NCBI GenBank assembly: GCA_016584495.1
Contig: WAID01000003.1
Span: 5,164,501 to 5,228,500 of the forward strand
Direction: 5' to 3'
DNA from: Celoporthe dispersa
Lineage: Eukaryota; Ascomycota; Sordariomycetes; Diaporthales; Cryphonectriaceae
Length of the DNA: 64,000 nt
Part shown: piece by piece, positions 34,411 to 46,594 of the stretch
How the letters are laid out: each line of letters opens with the position of its first letter
Position numbering within the stretch: the first letter of the stretch is position 1
Program-made: the position numbers and the translations under genes
The notes under the pieces: generated by a model
The model's input: the letters and a program-made list of their open reading frames with translations, nothing else
What the model was told of the DNA's origin: nothing
Database searches by the model: none

Positions 34411-34755
34411 CCAGCGCCAGCGCCAAGCCCGCCCCTCCTCCGTCCAGGAGCCTGCCGCCCAAGGCCCCCGCCGCGGACCGGCGGGCGTCGCAGGCCTCAG
34501 CGGGCAGCGGGCCCCCAAGAGACCCACACGCGGCGGAGCGCGAGGCCAGGAACCGCGAGAGGCTGCTCAAGGAGACGCAGCGGCTCGCGGGGCTGGGCGG
34601 CGGGGTCATGAAGCGGCGCAGCGACGATGGGCTCGAGGGGGGCTAGAGGAGGCAAGAGGAAGAGGCGTGGCGGGGAGGCGCTGGTGGATCATGGCGATGA
34701 GGAGGCGCGGATGAAGAGGCTTGAGGCCGAGAGGGAACGGTCGCGGTGGGGTTGA
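31044..34755 (+). CDS. RBBP6-type RING finger protein with Gln/Gly-rich core and RD/RS-like tail (two frame breaks)
   Basis: Exons are 31044-31093, 31215-31324, 31391-31755, about 31814-32139 and 32296-34755. The RING (CAIC, then TPCCEQMICENC across an intron, then CPVC) has the C4C4 spacing of RBBP6/Mpe1 E3 ligases, but the DWNN ubiquitin-like domain and zinc knuckle of those proteins are absent. After it come an acidic Ala-rich linker, a Met/Asn/Gly-rich segment, RGG-like repeats near 32590-32680, a polyGln block (32720-32790) and a long Arg-Asp dipeptide region (about 33440-34230). The architecture suggests an RNA-associated nuclear ubiquitin ligase; this is inference. The frame breaks at the G run 31925-31929 and at 34637-34642, both fitting one extra base. 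The second break cuts off a C-terminus rich in Arg, Gly and Glu that ends RSRWG at 34755. The fourth acceptor (31811-31816) is uncertain. Corrected length is about 1,103 residues. Confidence 0.8.
32196..32247. repeat. CGT/CA microsatellite inside an intron of the RING gene
   Basis: (CGT)n-like units pass into about ten CA units within the 32140-32295 intron, which makes this the longest intron of the gene. Confidence 0.85.
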
Positions 34756-35911
34756 AAAAAAGAAAGGAAAAAGAGAAGGAAGGGGAAACAATCTTTTTTT
34801 CTCTCTCACCCTTGTTCTTCTTCTCCTCCTCCTCCTCCTTCCTCTGGGGTTGCTGACGACAACATCTGTCGACCTGACGAGCAGTTTGAAGGGTCTGCTC
34901 GGTGGCGATGAGGAGACCAGGAGGCATGCAGGGAGGAATGACGGCTTGTGTATGTGCTGAGGGTCCGCGGAGAGGCAAGGTGACTGTTTTGACTCTCTTC
35001 AACTGGTGGCAGTATCCTGTCGGCTTACGACCTGCAACGGCGGGCCTCAGCATCCTGAACGTGCACATGTCTTCTTCTCCTTACTCATACCTATTCTCTC
35101 TCTCTCTCTCTCTTTCTCTTTCTCTGTGTCTTCTTCTAGATCAGAGACAAATAGGCCATGACGGATTTCATGTGGCGGCTAAATTGTGGAGGATGTCGTC
35201 CCGGGATGGATTCGACGAGTCAGAGAGATCCCGAGTCTTTTTGGTGCGGAAAAAAGGGATCCCTCGATGACGAGGAGCTCCTGTGAGATGGAGCTGCCGG
35301 GGGGGGGGGGGGCAGTAGCAGTATTACATTACCGGATCGCATATGAGGGCCGCAGATAGGCATACATATATACAGATATGGATGCCTAAAAGGAGAAGGA
35401 AAAGGATAGCTATACCCGGGTGGAGGTAAAAAAAAAAAGATCCTTGTACTCGTTCATTGCAGCTGTTCTTGTGGTGTCCTTGATAGGGCTGGGCATTGGT
35501 TGCACAATAATGGGAGAAGAGGAAGGGTGTTTTTTTCTTTGTCTTGTGCGAATCTCTCCTCTACAAGCCTCCAACCAGTGACTTGCTGTTGGTGGGAAAC
35601 GAGCTCTACATGACTATAAACAATAATGGCCAGGATTTTAAAAATCAAAATAAAAGAACAACAGGATCGTGGTCAGAAAAGAGAGAGAGAGAGAGAGAGA
35701 ATCCAGAAAAGAAAAAAAAAAGAAAGAAAACTCGACCTGTGAGCTGATATGTGTGATCGAGTATCTAGATCCGCTGCTTCCTTGATCGTTGTTGCACTCG
35801 AGCCCGTGGCACCGATCATTACTGTTATGTTTCTCTCCCTCTCTCCCTCTCGTGTCCTTCCCTTTTCTACGGCAGCAGCAAGACAAGCTATCTGTCTAGA
35901 TCGGCTCTACG

Positions 35912-35912
<1 letters not shown>

Positions 35913-35945
<33 letters not shown>
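35913..35945. repeat. CA dinucleotide microsatellite
   Basis: About 16 perfect CA units in the second gene-free stretch. Confidence 0.9.
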
Positions 35946-35949
<4 letters not shown>

Positions 35950-37582
35950 CCAGAGAAAGCACTAGTGCATATAGGACAGCATACACCTTTTGCGTTTTTT
36001 CGTTTCTTGTTTCTCTCTCTCTCTCTCTCTTTCTCTTTCTCTTCCTTCTCTTCCTTCTATCTCTCCCCTCCCCCCCCCCTTTTTTTTTGTATATATCTTT
36101 TTGTGATGATGCCCCCTGGCTGAGCGCAGAGCAGAGGCGGAGACACCCGACAAGACGTCGCCTTGCGGCTCAAGCAGCCCCAGCTCCGCCGTAAGCGGCT
36201 GAAAAAGAAGGGGGAAAAAAAGATCCCTGGCGTAGGCCGGGGGTTTTAGGGCGAGGAGCTCTGGCTTTCTCTCTCTCTCTCTCTGTCTCTGTTTTCTATC
36301 TCTCGGGGCTTGGCGGTGGGCTTCCGCCCTCCTGGGTCGTCACTTGGCTGACGGGGAGGAGACCAGGACAGCAGAGGCTAGGATGAGGACAGCACGGGGT
36401 CGGGGATCCATCGGCGGCTGGGCGCGGATGCATTCGTCCTCCGGGAGCCCTTGTCCAACCCTGTCTTGTGTGTGCGTGTGTGCGTGCGTGCGTGTGTGTA
36501 TGTGCGTGTGCTCTGCTGTATGTACTGTGCTACATATGTACTCTGTTCTTCACCGCACACCGCCGTGCTGTGTGCTCTGCCCTCTGCTGCCGATACGAGC
36601 TAGCCCGCCTATTCGCCATGGATGGTCCGCGCCCCGGTGCTTGCGTCTCTGCATGCCTGTGGAGCGCTGCCTCCCGCCGAGCACGTCCTCCTCACCCACG
36701 TATGAGACGGTCACGGCGGTGGGGGATCGGATGGTTGCCTCGGGTAAAGAGAAGCTTTCGTATGCCCGAGCAGTCCGAATGGCCAATCGAACCGGCCGAG
36801 GACCACCGAAAGGCAATCCTCTCCCCTCCCCCCTCTCTCCCCCAAGAGGTACTAGGTAGTAATGCGTTTCACCGTGGTAGGTTCTTGTCTGGTCTGGTGC
36901 AGGCCTGCTGCCTCTGCTGCTACTGCGGCAAGCAAGCAAGCTGCAGCACAAGGCCTGATAAGGATACCCCGCGGCAGACCCTGTCTTAGAGCCTCATGAT
37001 CATAGGCACGGCTAGTCTGGTGGAGTAGTATTCTGCACTATATGTTCGCGAGGAGGAGTGGCGAGGAGACCAATCATCAATCCTTCTTGGCCTGTCGGGG
37101 TTGGCACAGCTTTTGCTGATGACCGTCGGGACGAGGTAGGTGAGGGCGAGAGGCCTGTCATCTGACAGCCCCAAAAGCTGAGCGGGTATAAGAGGTTCTT
37201 GGGAGGGGAAGGGGTGCTACGGGCCAGTGAATACTCCGTACATAGTATCACGGTACCTGTGTGTGCTCCCCCCTCCCCTCCCACCTCCCCTTCGAGGAAC
37301 CCCCCCCCTTTTTTTTTCCCCTTGTGGGATGCCGCGGCGGGCAGTTCTGACAAGATTTGCGGGCTTAAAAAGAGCGTCGGAGTCGATTGGGTCGGGTAGG
37401 ATTGAGGCTGAGCGATGCGTGCTAGGCCACTTGCGGCAACGCTGTGGTCGCAATATCGCGACGCATCTGTGCGGTTGTCGGCCATGAGTGGTCGAAACCG
37501 GCCACGCCCCATCAGTGACACCTTTCCAGATACCCCACATCACGAGGATCAGATGGCACGCGGTGCTTCGGCTAGGACACGA

Positions 37583-37615
<33 letters not shown>

Positions 37616-37930
37616 AGAGAGGAGAGGCAGAGGTGAGGGGTTTGGCTGGTGTCGGCCCTTTTCGACCTTCGCTTGTTATTTCCCTTCCCAGCACAGCACC
37701 TGCGTGGCTCTGCTGCTTGCCCTTGCCCGTCTGGTCTGTGTTTAGGAGAGGCCCCCTCATCACCCCTCCCCCTCCCCCCTCAAGGCCTCAGGCGCCGTGC
37801 TGAGGACCCAGACGGGGCAAGCTCTGGTCAGATTAGGTTGTTCTGAAGCCCGCATGACGGCCAGGAGTCTCGACACCAATAGATGCACGACCTACATAGG
37901 TTCTCTCCGCAACGGGATAGGTCACACAGC

Positions 37931-37953
37931 AACCCAACCCAACCCAACCCAAC
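37931..37953. repeat. AACCC pentanucleotide repeat
   Basis: Four to five copies of AACCC followed by AACCTAAC. It resembles but does not equal the fungal telomere unit (CCCTAA), so I treat it as a simple repeat. Confidence 0.8.
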
Positions 37954-38861
37954 CTAACTCGGGTCCCCACTCTGCAACCATGCGAGGAGCATGCCCAGGT
38001 GATGCAGGCGAGGGGCGCGGGGGGGAGAGAGGAGATCAGCGGGTTGCCATTAGTAGCGCTGGCGGGATGAGGAGTGAGCGAGTTTGACGCAGATAAGCCA
38101 GACACGCAGGATATGGACCAGACCACAGGGAGGGAGAGAGAGAGGGCGTGTGCCGCACGTCCATACGTGGTAGGCCAGCAGAGCTCCTCAGCCGCCGAGC
38201 CAGGGCGAGCGGAGAACCCAGGTAACTATGTAGGCGGAGGGCGAGGAAAGCTTGGCGAGGGATGCAGGCCCGTGTCGTCCTCTCTTCCTCCTCCTCCTCC
38301 TCTCTCCGGGTGGGGGTGGAGCTCAGGGCATCGCGCGCAGTGGCGAATCAGCCTGATACGATCTGGAGAGGAGGGGGATAGGATCGAAACAGAAGGTCTC
38401 TGGGTCGATCGGCTGAGAAGAAGGGGAACAGAGAAGACTCGCCGGTGCTACACAAAACAGTAATAGGTGGCCGCTGGTAAGAAATGCCGTACATAAAAAA
38501 AAAAGAAGAAAAAAAAAACGTGGGGAGGAAGAGGCGGAAGCGAGCAGGGTACGTGGGTCCTCAAGACACACACAGGGGTGCCTCCTCCCTTCTGTACTAT
38601 GACAAGGGTACGAGAGGTTACGCAGCCAGCCCAAGGCCGGGAAGGAGGGCGCCGCAGGAAATCGCATCCCCCATCTCCTCTACACCAGCCAATGATCATG
38701 TGTGTCTGGCCCCCTGTCAGGTACGGAGGCTACCTGTGCGGGCGGGCGCAACGTTCTGGAAGTAGCGGCACGAATGCCTAGGAAGGACCCATGCGACCAT
38801 GCTAAGAAGTACCAAGTACTAACCCACTCGCCGGACGATTTGGGGTAGAGGGGGGGGGGAG

Positions 38862-38904
38862 ACACACACGCGCGCGCGCACACACACACAGACACACACA
38901 CATA
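38862..38904. repeat. Compound CA/CG microsatellite
   Basis: CA units pass into CG units and back to CA units, preceded by a run of ten G bases. Alternating purine-pyrimidine sequence of this kind can adopt Z-DNA (inference). Confidence 0.8.
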
Positions 38905-39537
38905 CGCATAGCGGGCTGGGGGGTCGGTCAGCGAAGGGATGGGGTTGAGGAATCAAGGGGGGGGGTTGTTTCATGCTCTCTCTCCTGGTCGGGACCAAGG
39001 GTTCAAACAAGAAGTGGTTATGTCGCTTCTCTTTTTTTGCTTCTTCTTTTGTCGAGAGATATTAATAAAGTCTCGGTTGTCGTCCTGGAGGCCTCCTCGA
39101 GATTAAAAAGTACCTGCAAGCCACACCACCGCCTAGGCAGGGGCAGGAGAACCCGAGATCAACGGCTACTCGCAGTGGCGAACCCTCCTTCCAAGGTTCT
39201 TGCGTGGTGGTAGTAGAGAAGAGAAGAGAAGAGGAGGGAGAAAGGGGGAGAGAAGGGGGGGGGTCCTGGTAGCACCACGAACCCAAGACAGCGTATTTTT
39301 TTTCTTCTTCTTTTTTTCTGTGTCTTTCTTGTCTTTCCTTCCTTCTTGTTGTGACCCTGACGCACGTCGGTCCCGCTCTGGACGTCCACAAGAGGTAAAA
39401 CGATTCGACAGTCCGGCTGCAGGTCCGAGAATGGCCGAGTGGTCCGGGCCAATCTGGTCGTGCATGCTCGGGGTGGTTGTTCCCACTCTCGAGTTGGGGC
39501 TTGGTGCTGATGGGCCGTCCGCTGGTCTTGACTGATG

Positions 39538-39576
39538 CATGGTGCTGATGCTTGGTGCTGATGCTTGGTGCTGATG
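39538..39576 (+). repeat. 13-bp tandem repeat
   Basis: Three adjacent copies of CTTGGTGCTGATG, the first differing at one position. A fourth exact copy stands alone at 39500-39512. It is not part of a recognisable gene. Confidence 0.85.
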
Positions 39577-42500
39577 CCTTGAGGCTGAAGATGGTACCAT
39601 TGGGCACCGCTCTCTCCGTCCCTGGGGATCGTGACAGGCGATGAGACCCTGCTGCCGCCGCCTCCTCCTCCTCGGGTAGCGGTAAGGAATGGAATCCTGG
39701 TCCACCTCTCCTGGCAGCTCGTGTCCGCCAGGCATGCGTGCCCTTTTTTTTCTTCTCATTTCTCTTTTTCCCTTCCCCTCACCTCTCTTTAGGCCCTCGG
39801 CTCTTTGGCTGGTGACGTTGACCAGATACGGTTCGGAAGCGGTCTGTCCCGTAGATCTCACGACAGGACAGGACAGGTGCGTGCTAAGGACAGCAGCTGA
39901 AGAGGTGCCGTAGTGGAGGGGGAGACAGACGACGCACGAATGACACACGATGGTGCGTGGTCTGCCTCTACTACTAATGTATGTACCATAGTACCTACTA
40001 TAGTACTACTACACCGATGTCCTCACTGTGTGGGTTGCGTGGTGGAGCAACAGCTGAAAAGAGGATGAAGAATAAAAATAAAGACGAAAAGAAAGAGAGA
40101 GAGAGAGAGAGGAAGAGAGGAAGAGAGGCGAGGTGAGGGCGATAGCAGCAAGCACCGTTGCAGGGCCTCCACACATGGTGCTAATTTTCGACAGGATCCA
40201 AGGGAAGAAGAGAAGGAAGAGAAGGGAAAAAAAATTCTCAAAAGGAAAACTTGTGTTGTTCGGTCTGGTGTGTCGTTGGCACGTCGTCCATGCGGCTTAA
40301 TTGAGACGAAGCGGGATGGTCGCCGCAAATGGTCTGCAGGCCCGCGGCCGCGGCCCATGCCACCACCAGCCAGCCAGCCAAATCCATCCCACAGGGTAAA
40401 AAAAAAGAAGAAAAAAAAAAGAGCCTGAAGCGAGGTGCGGAAGCAGCGCAAGGGAATACCAAGGGGGAGCTAGCAGGTATTGGGTGGCAGGGGTGGGAAT
40501 GTGTGGTGGGGTTGGGTTGGCAAAGTTAGGTTGGCTCTGGGTCAGGGTGGGATGTACTACTCTGGTATAGTCTGTATGTGCCGTGGCATGTACCATGGCC
40601 AGGCATAGGAAATGTTTCTGACGATCCTCTCAGGTTTCGTTCGGATCCTGGGCTCACATCAGTTTCAGGCTGGGCTGCTCGTTATTGCCTGCTTGAACCA
40701 CGAGAGAGAGACCCCGGCTGAATGTTGAGATTTTGCTAATGACAGTGTGAACAGGTACATAACTTAGGAGCTGGGGGGGGAGGGCGTCATTTCTTTTTCT
40801 CTTCTTCTTTCTTTCTCAATTTCCTTTCTCAGAATGGTCAAGTCATGTATACATTACAATGCATACTCACTCAGCAGGGAGAGAGAGAGAGAAATAGTAG
40901 GGATGAGGCTCACGTAAGGAAGGGCGAAGAGAGAGCGAGAGGGGGGGGGTGGTAGGGTAAAAATGACAGCCTGCATAGGACCCCCAAGTACGGTGATTAG
41001 GTACGATGCAGAGGGGTGCGCTCCTTGGGGAGGGTGCGGCGCTTGCACTAAGCTGCACCCAACACCAGCAGCAAAACACAGTACTGCCTCGCACAATCAG
41101 GTCGGTCTTATCATGTGCAGTACCACATCGGCACAGATCAGGTTCTGAACCTTACTTCATGTTATGGTACATACTGTGGTAGTACCAAGGTAACAGACCT
41201 GGAGGGGGAGGGGAAGAAAAGAGAAAGAAGGACGGGAGAAGGCGGGCGGGCACCACTCCTGGCCTGGGCACGAGAGAGGGAAGGAGGGAAGGGGGGGGCG
41301 GGCCAAAAACGCATGGCCTCCCCCGGCCCCCCCTGTCTCCCCCTTCCCTTCGCCCTTTAGAAGGAGGAAGCCCCCCCCTCGTCCTCGTGCCTTCCAAAAA
41401 CCCCCCGTCCATAGAGAAGGGGGGGGTCAGTCTGCCGAGATGAGCAATGAGAGGCCACCTTTTGGAGGTGGTACCACAGCAGCTAACCTGCTGCAGTACG
41501 ACCATGGCTGACCATCATAGTACCATCATAGCAGTGCTACTGTAGGTAGACATGGCCCCAATTTTTTACCCCAGAGACCAAGTATCGTAGACCCAGGGCC
41601 AAGGCCCAGGCCCGAGAGACCCAGAACCTAGAAACTGCACCCGGCCAGGCATTGCCCGCCAAACTCAATCCATCCTGCCATCTTACTCCTCTCTCTCTCT
41701 CTCTCCCTCCCCCTTCTCCGCCTCTCGTCTCTGCGAGCTGTGTGCGCGCGTGTGTATACGCTATGGTGGCCCGTTTTTCCCCCTTCCCTTTCCCCTTCTT
41801 TCCTTCCTTCTCTTCTGGTTTTTTATTTTTTTCTCTCTCTTAAGCTGTATTTTATTTTTTTCCACACCCCCCCCGCTACTGCAACGTTGTACGGGTGAGA
41901 TGGGCGACTACTCCGAATTGAAGTGAGTCGGATGGGGCCTTAATCTGAGTCTGCACTCTGGACCTTGACCCTCCTCAGACTTAGACAAGTCTCGACTCCT
42001 TGTCTTTGGTACCCAAACATCGGTTGTCGACGACCTCCCTTTTCGGACCTGTCCTCTGGCGCCCTTCATCTATCTCGAACGCCCGACAGACTTTCCCAGA
42101 ACAGCCTGTCGAACCCGTCCCACCATCCTCCGCCCTGCTCGTACCGCCTGCGCCTGCGCCTGTCTCGCTCTCCCTCGCGCGCTCTCTCTCTCTCTCTCTC
42201 TCTTCGAGCATCCCGTTCCGCCCCTCCTCCTGACTCTCGCCTCCACCCTTAGTCATCTGCTCTGGGAGGCTAGGGCGCCGAGACGTACCGCACGAAGAGG
42301 GGGGCCTGGGATACGCTGGCCTGTCCCTGTCTTTTCTTTTCTGTGGTTGGTGTTGTTTTTTTTTTTAAAAAAAAACCTCTCCCAGGCTCAGAGCAGCAGG
42401 GAGACAGGGGAGAAAGAAAAACAAGAAGAAGCCGAAAGAAGCCAAGAAAGAAAAAAAAAACAAAAAAAAACAAAACCAAGAAAATAAGGTGCCAGCCGGA

Positions 42501-43884
42501 CCGGAAGGATCAGTGACAGAAGCAGGCTCTCTTGTCTGTTCCCCGTCAACGGCTCCACACCCACGCACACCCACAAGAACTCGTCACAGAGCCTCATCAG
42601 GCTCTGCTCTTCCCCGCCGCCCTTCCCCCCTACCTACCTGCTGCTGCGACTCATACTACTACCACCTGGCCACTGCGTCTCCCACGTACGGTACACGGCA
42701 CTGCGACCTCTCCTGAGACCACCTCCCCGCGCCGTCTGGCCCGCCCCCCTCCCGCCCTAGCCCTTCCCGGCGGGCTCGAGTCGTCGATCTGGGCGATCTG
42801 GGCGCATCTTGTGCATACCTCGCACCACCGGCGGAGGTGGATAGGCGGACGCACGCCCTACCTACAGCCTTGCGACGGGCCTGTTGGGGGCCCTTGCTCG
42901 TACCCTCCTCTGACTACTTCATCTCTCTCTCTCCTTGAGGCTCTGCGCCTCGGCTTGAGAACCTGGGAGCCGGCCCTGGCCAGGTCATGCGACCCGCAAG
43001 CTTTCAGAAAAAGACGACCGGGCGGACTGCGATCTCGTTGCGGTGGCCCTCCCCCGAGGCTTTTCTATCCACGTCCATCCTTGTCGCGACCCCCGGCTTC
43101 TGGAGGCCAGCAATTTAACGCCCTTCTCCCTCCCCCGCCCTTCGCAATTCTAATCCGGTCACGCGCCAAGACCTTCCCCATACTGTCCCAAGAGGCTCTG
43201 CTCGGGTGCGCCGCATTCTTCCGCTGCTCTAGGCCCCCTCGAAGCTTGGGGCTCTGCGGGCAGCTCGCGCGGCCACCTTGGGGGACCCTCCACCCGCCCA
43301 TCCCCGCGACTCGACTCTCCCACCACCCTTGCTCGCCCTCCAGCTTTCTCTTCACCCACACGGGCGCCCGCCTCGCCGATCAGACCTTGCGCACTGGATT
43401 GGCCCGAGACCTGCCCCCTTCTTCTCGTCCGGGAGACGCTCATCGCTTCTTCTTCTTCCTCGTCGCGACCCACCATCACCATCACCAATACCAACTACAG
43501 CGAAGGCAGGCAGCGCAAAGTGGCTGCTCGTCGGCCGCGCAAGAGAAAGGGAAAGGGAATTCTGTCGGGAGGGGTCTTGCCTTTTTTTAATAAGAAGAAG
43601 GGAGGTGGAGAAGAAGGAGAAGAAGAAAAAAAAAGGGCAATCCGAGGGGTGGGGCAAGCGTCTCGCAGCGCTGGATGAACCAGGAAGCAAGAGGAGGAGG
43701 AATCGTGCGTTGGGCGCATCCATAGAGGGAGGAAGAGAAGGCAGGGGGTCACTTTGCGCGCCGATCGACGCCTTCACATACACACACACAGCCTTGTCTG
43801 CACGGCCGAAACCACCCGATCCCCAATGGCGAGGAGTTGATTATATACGTCCGTAAGCAAGAGCTACGAGCAACATCAGCAGCG

Positions 43885-45432
43885 ATGACGACGGCTCACG
43901 ACGTATACGATCCCGACGCGGTGGTGCCCCAGAATAGCCCCCTTCTTGTCGCCAGAAAGGTGAACATCCAACCAAGCCCCAGCCCCGAACCTGACATCCC
44001 GCTGGTTCAAATCAGCCCTCCTCCCCGATCTCATAACGGGAAAGCTAAACGCCAAAAGGTACGACCAAGCCAGGGCGATGCCGTCCTCATAGGGATCATG
44101 GGCAACGGGAGGGATCCCGACATCGCTGCACAGGCTGGACAGTTTGCGCTGGTCAGCGACTCGGAAGGCTCGAGCTCGCCAGACTCCGACGCCGACGCAG
44201 ACGCCGAGGCCGAGGCCGACGGGCCGGACGTGGTGAGCGCCCCCATGGAGATCAGGGGCCGGCGGCGGAGGAAGGGCGACAGCGACGAGGTCGACGTGAT
44301 CGAGACGGGCGCGCTCTCCCCGGAGTCCTCGCTGGCGGACACCGCCCTGGCCGCCCTCGCCCTGGGGGACCGACACTCGCTGAGTGATGACGGGCGGGGG
44401 CCGGCCATGTTCGCGGATGTGGCCACCGCAGGGCGGCCGCAGACCGCCGTCCGGAGGGACGACAGGCCACACCCTGTGTTCCCGACGCCTTACAGCCCGG
44501 GCAGCATCTACTCGCCGAGGGCGGGAAGCTTCGCCTCGCCCACCGGGAGCCTCGGCCATCCCGACCTGCCGCCCATCCAGAACACGTCGCCCAGGTCCGA
44601 GTCCAACGCCGGGCTGACACTCCCGTCGCTGAAGGAGTCGCTGGGAGCCGATGCGCTCTCGCCGGGATCCTACTCCCACTCGCCGCCAGGAGCACTGCCT
44701 GCCGGCCTGGGCCGGCTGCCCTCCATGAGCCACGTGTCCCCGCCCATCTCGCCGCAGGACATGCTCCCGCGGTCACCCCACCAGCCTTTTATGCCGCCCA
44801 GCCCGTACCACCCCTACCTACCCAACGGGATGCACCACCGGCCCAGCGCGGACTACAGCGGCAGCACCCCAAGCGACCAGTCGGTCTCTACCCCTGCCAC
44901 GGGCACGTCTGTCGCGGAGAGGATGAACCTCGAGGGTATAGCCTTTGCCAACCCCATGGAGCACGGCCAGTACATCTGCAGCTATGAGGGCTGCAAGGCC
45001 CCTCCCTTCCAGACGCAGTACCTGTTGAACTCCCACGCGAACGTGCACTCACAAGCACGCCCCCACTACTGCCCAGTCAAGGGCTGCCCCCGCTCAGAAG
45101 GCGGCAAGGGCTTCAAGCGGAAGAACGAGATGATCCGCCACGGGCTGGTCCACGAGTCGCCTGGCTATGTGTGTCCGTTCTGTCCAGACCGAGAACACAA
45201 ATATCCCAGGCCAGATAACCTGCAGAGGTGCGCGCTCAATATCCCGACGATGACCAACCAAGAGAGATCCGTCGGTTCCCCCTCCATCCCCTGAAGCTGA
45301 CCTGTTACACCACACAGACACGTCCGGGTGCACCATCCGGACAAGGACAAGGACGATATGATCCTCCGAAGTGTCCTCTCGCAGAGACCAGACGGACCAA
45401 GCCGTGGTCGTAGGCGGCGGGGTGCAAGCTAA
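43885..45432 (+). CDS. C2H2 zinc-finger transcription factor
   Basis: Exons 43885-45227 and 45318-45432 flank a 90-bp intron with a GCTGAC branch site; the product is 485 residues. The first ~360 residues are low-complexity and rich in Ser, Pro and Asp, with an acidic Asp-Ala repeat, as in activation regions. Three C-terminal fingers follow: YICSYEGCKAPPF.. (from residue 363), HYCPVKGCPRSEGGKGF.. and YVCPFCPDREHKYPRPDNLQ. The last finger is completed across the intron as RHVRVHHPDKDKDD and ends with an Arg-rich tail, RSVLSQRPDGPSRGRRRRG. This finger-plus-tail block resembles a conserved group of Pezizomycotina C2H2 proteins that I cannot name. I chose the ATG at 43885; an in-frame codon at 43837 (ATT) would be non-ATG. 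Target genes are unknown. Confidence 0.85.
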
Positions 45433-46594
45433 CCCGAGAAGGGAAAAAATAAAAGAAAGTTAAAAAAAAAAAAAGGCACGAATGAAACGACGACTTTGGA
45501 GTCACCCAAAAGGCCTCGTCCATTGTCTCCTTGGAGAAGCGTGGGACACACACTCTCACAGAGAGACAGCTTTTCTGGAGGACACTTTCTCAGCACATAT
45601 TTCTACTTCCGAAGATACCCAACTTATCCTGCTGTTATTTGATCGACAGCCCGGTACATTCTATTTCACTCGTTGTTTGTACATAAAGAGGAGGGGAAAA
45701 AAACCACCAAAAAAACCTGTCGCATTCTTGGTCTCCTTTGTTTCAGCATGACACACACGTTCCAGGAGGACATGTTTTGCTTGGGGGTGGAGAGAAAAGA
45801 GGAGAACGGTGAAGGAAGATTGAGGGGTCTGGGAGGATCAATTTGCACAGCAAGAGAGGCGGTTGACACTGTTCGTGCGGGTGGTTATCGTCATTTCCCT
45901 CCCCCTTCGCGACAGACAGGGGAGCAGGATCAGCGCATGGCGTTTGGCCAATCAATTCAGGAGGAAACTTTTTTATTTTATCTTATCTTTTTTTGGAGAG
46001 GAAGAATCATTGGATGAGGGAGAGAGGGGAGAGAAAAAAAAAAAGAAGAGAGGAAGAGGCGGAGACGGGGGAGAAGAGCTGCCTTCTTCGAGTGGTGTGG
46101 CACGACGAGAAAAGAAGGCAGTGTCTCTTGCTCATCTTCAGGATGGAAAGGGAAAAGGGATACATATCTTTTGCTGGCAAACCAAGACGGCTGCTCGAAA
46201 GGAAGGCCGATGTTGTTGATCATCATCCAATCCTATCCATGGACTGAGGATCCCGGCGGTGTCGAGACTGGCTCAATGCTGCTGTTGTATCCGAACAAGT
46301 CTTGACTGACCACGAGACCTTCTTTTTTTCTTATTCTTTTCTAGCGAGCTAGTCGGGTTGGAACAGCGAGAAGATTCAAGGTTTTTTTTTTACAAGTTTT
46401 TTATTCTTGGTTCTTTTTTTTTGGGAGGGGCTTAACACACTTCCTCAGAGTGCTTCTTTGTGATGATGCAATGTGTTTGATGTATGATGATGACGAGCCC
46501 ACACAATACCTCTTCTTCCCATGGGCTATATGACCGAAGAAGAAAGAGGAGAGGGGAAGGAAAAAGGAGAAAAAAAAGACCCAAGAAAGGTCCA
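45433..46594. other. Convergent 3' spacer between the C2H2 factor and palB
   Basis: Both neighbours end in this 1.16-kb spacer, so it holds their 3' regions. It is rich in A and T runs and contains no supported coding sequence. Confidence 0.6.

Larger units (their letters stand above)
34756..43884. other. 9.1-kb stretch without a recognisable gene; right part is leader of the C2H2 factor
   Basis: No ORF here has family-like sequence and no RNA gene is recognisable. There are many microsatellites (35913-35945, 36010-36035, 37931-37953, 38862-38904), a 13-bp tandem repeat (39538-39576) and long A/G and T/C tracts. From about 42000 to 43880 the sequence is pyrimidine-rich and lacks obvious splice-supported coding, which fits a long 5' leader and promoter of the C2H2 gene. 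No transposon ends were seen. Confidence 0.6.

Noticed and set aside
37931..37953. AACCC repeats as an internal telomere relic.
   Set aside because: The unit differs from the fungal telomere repeat and the array is only about 23 bp.
42532..43590. A 352-codon open frame on the plus strand upstream of the C2H2 gene.
   Set aside because: It begins with TTG and contains no ATG. Its translation is Pro/Arg/Leu/Ser-rich low complexity from a pyrimidine-rich leader, with no domain-like segment.
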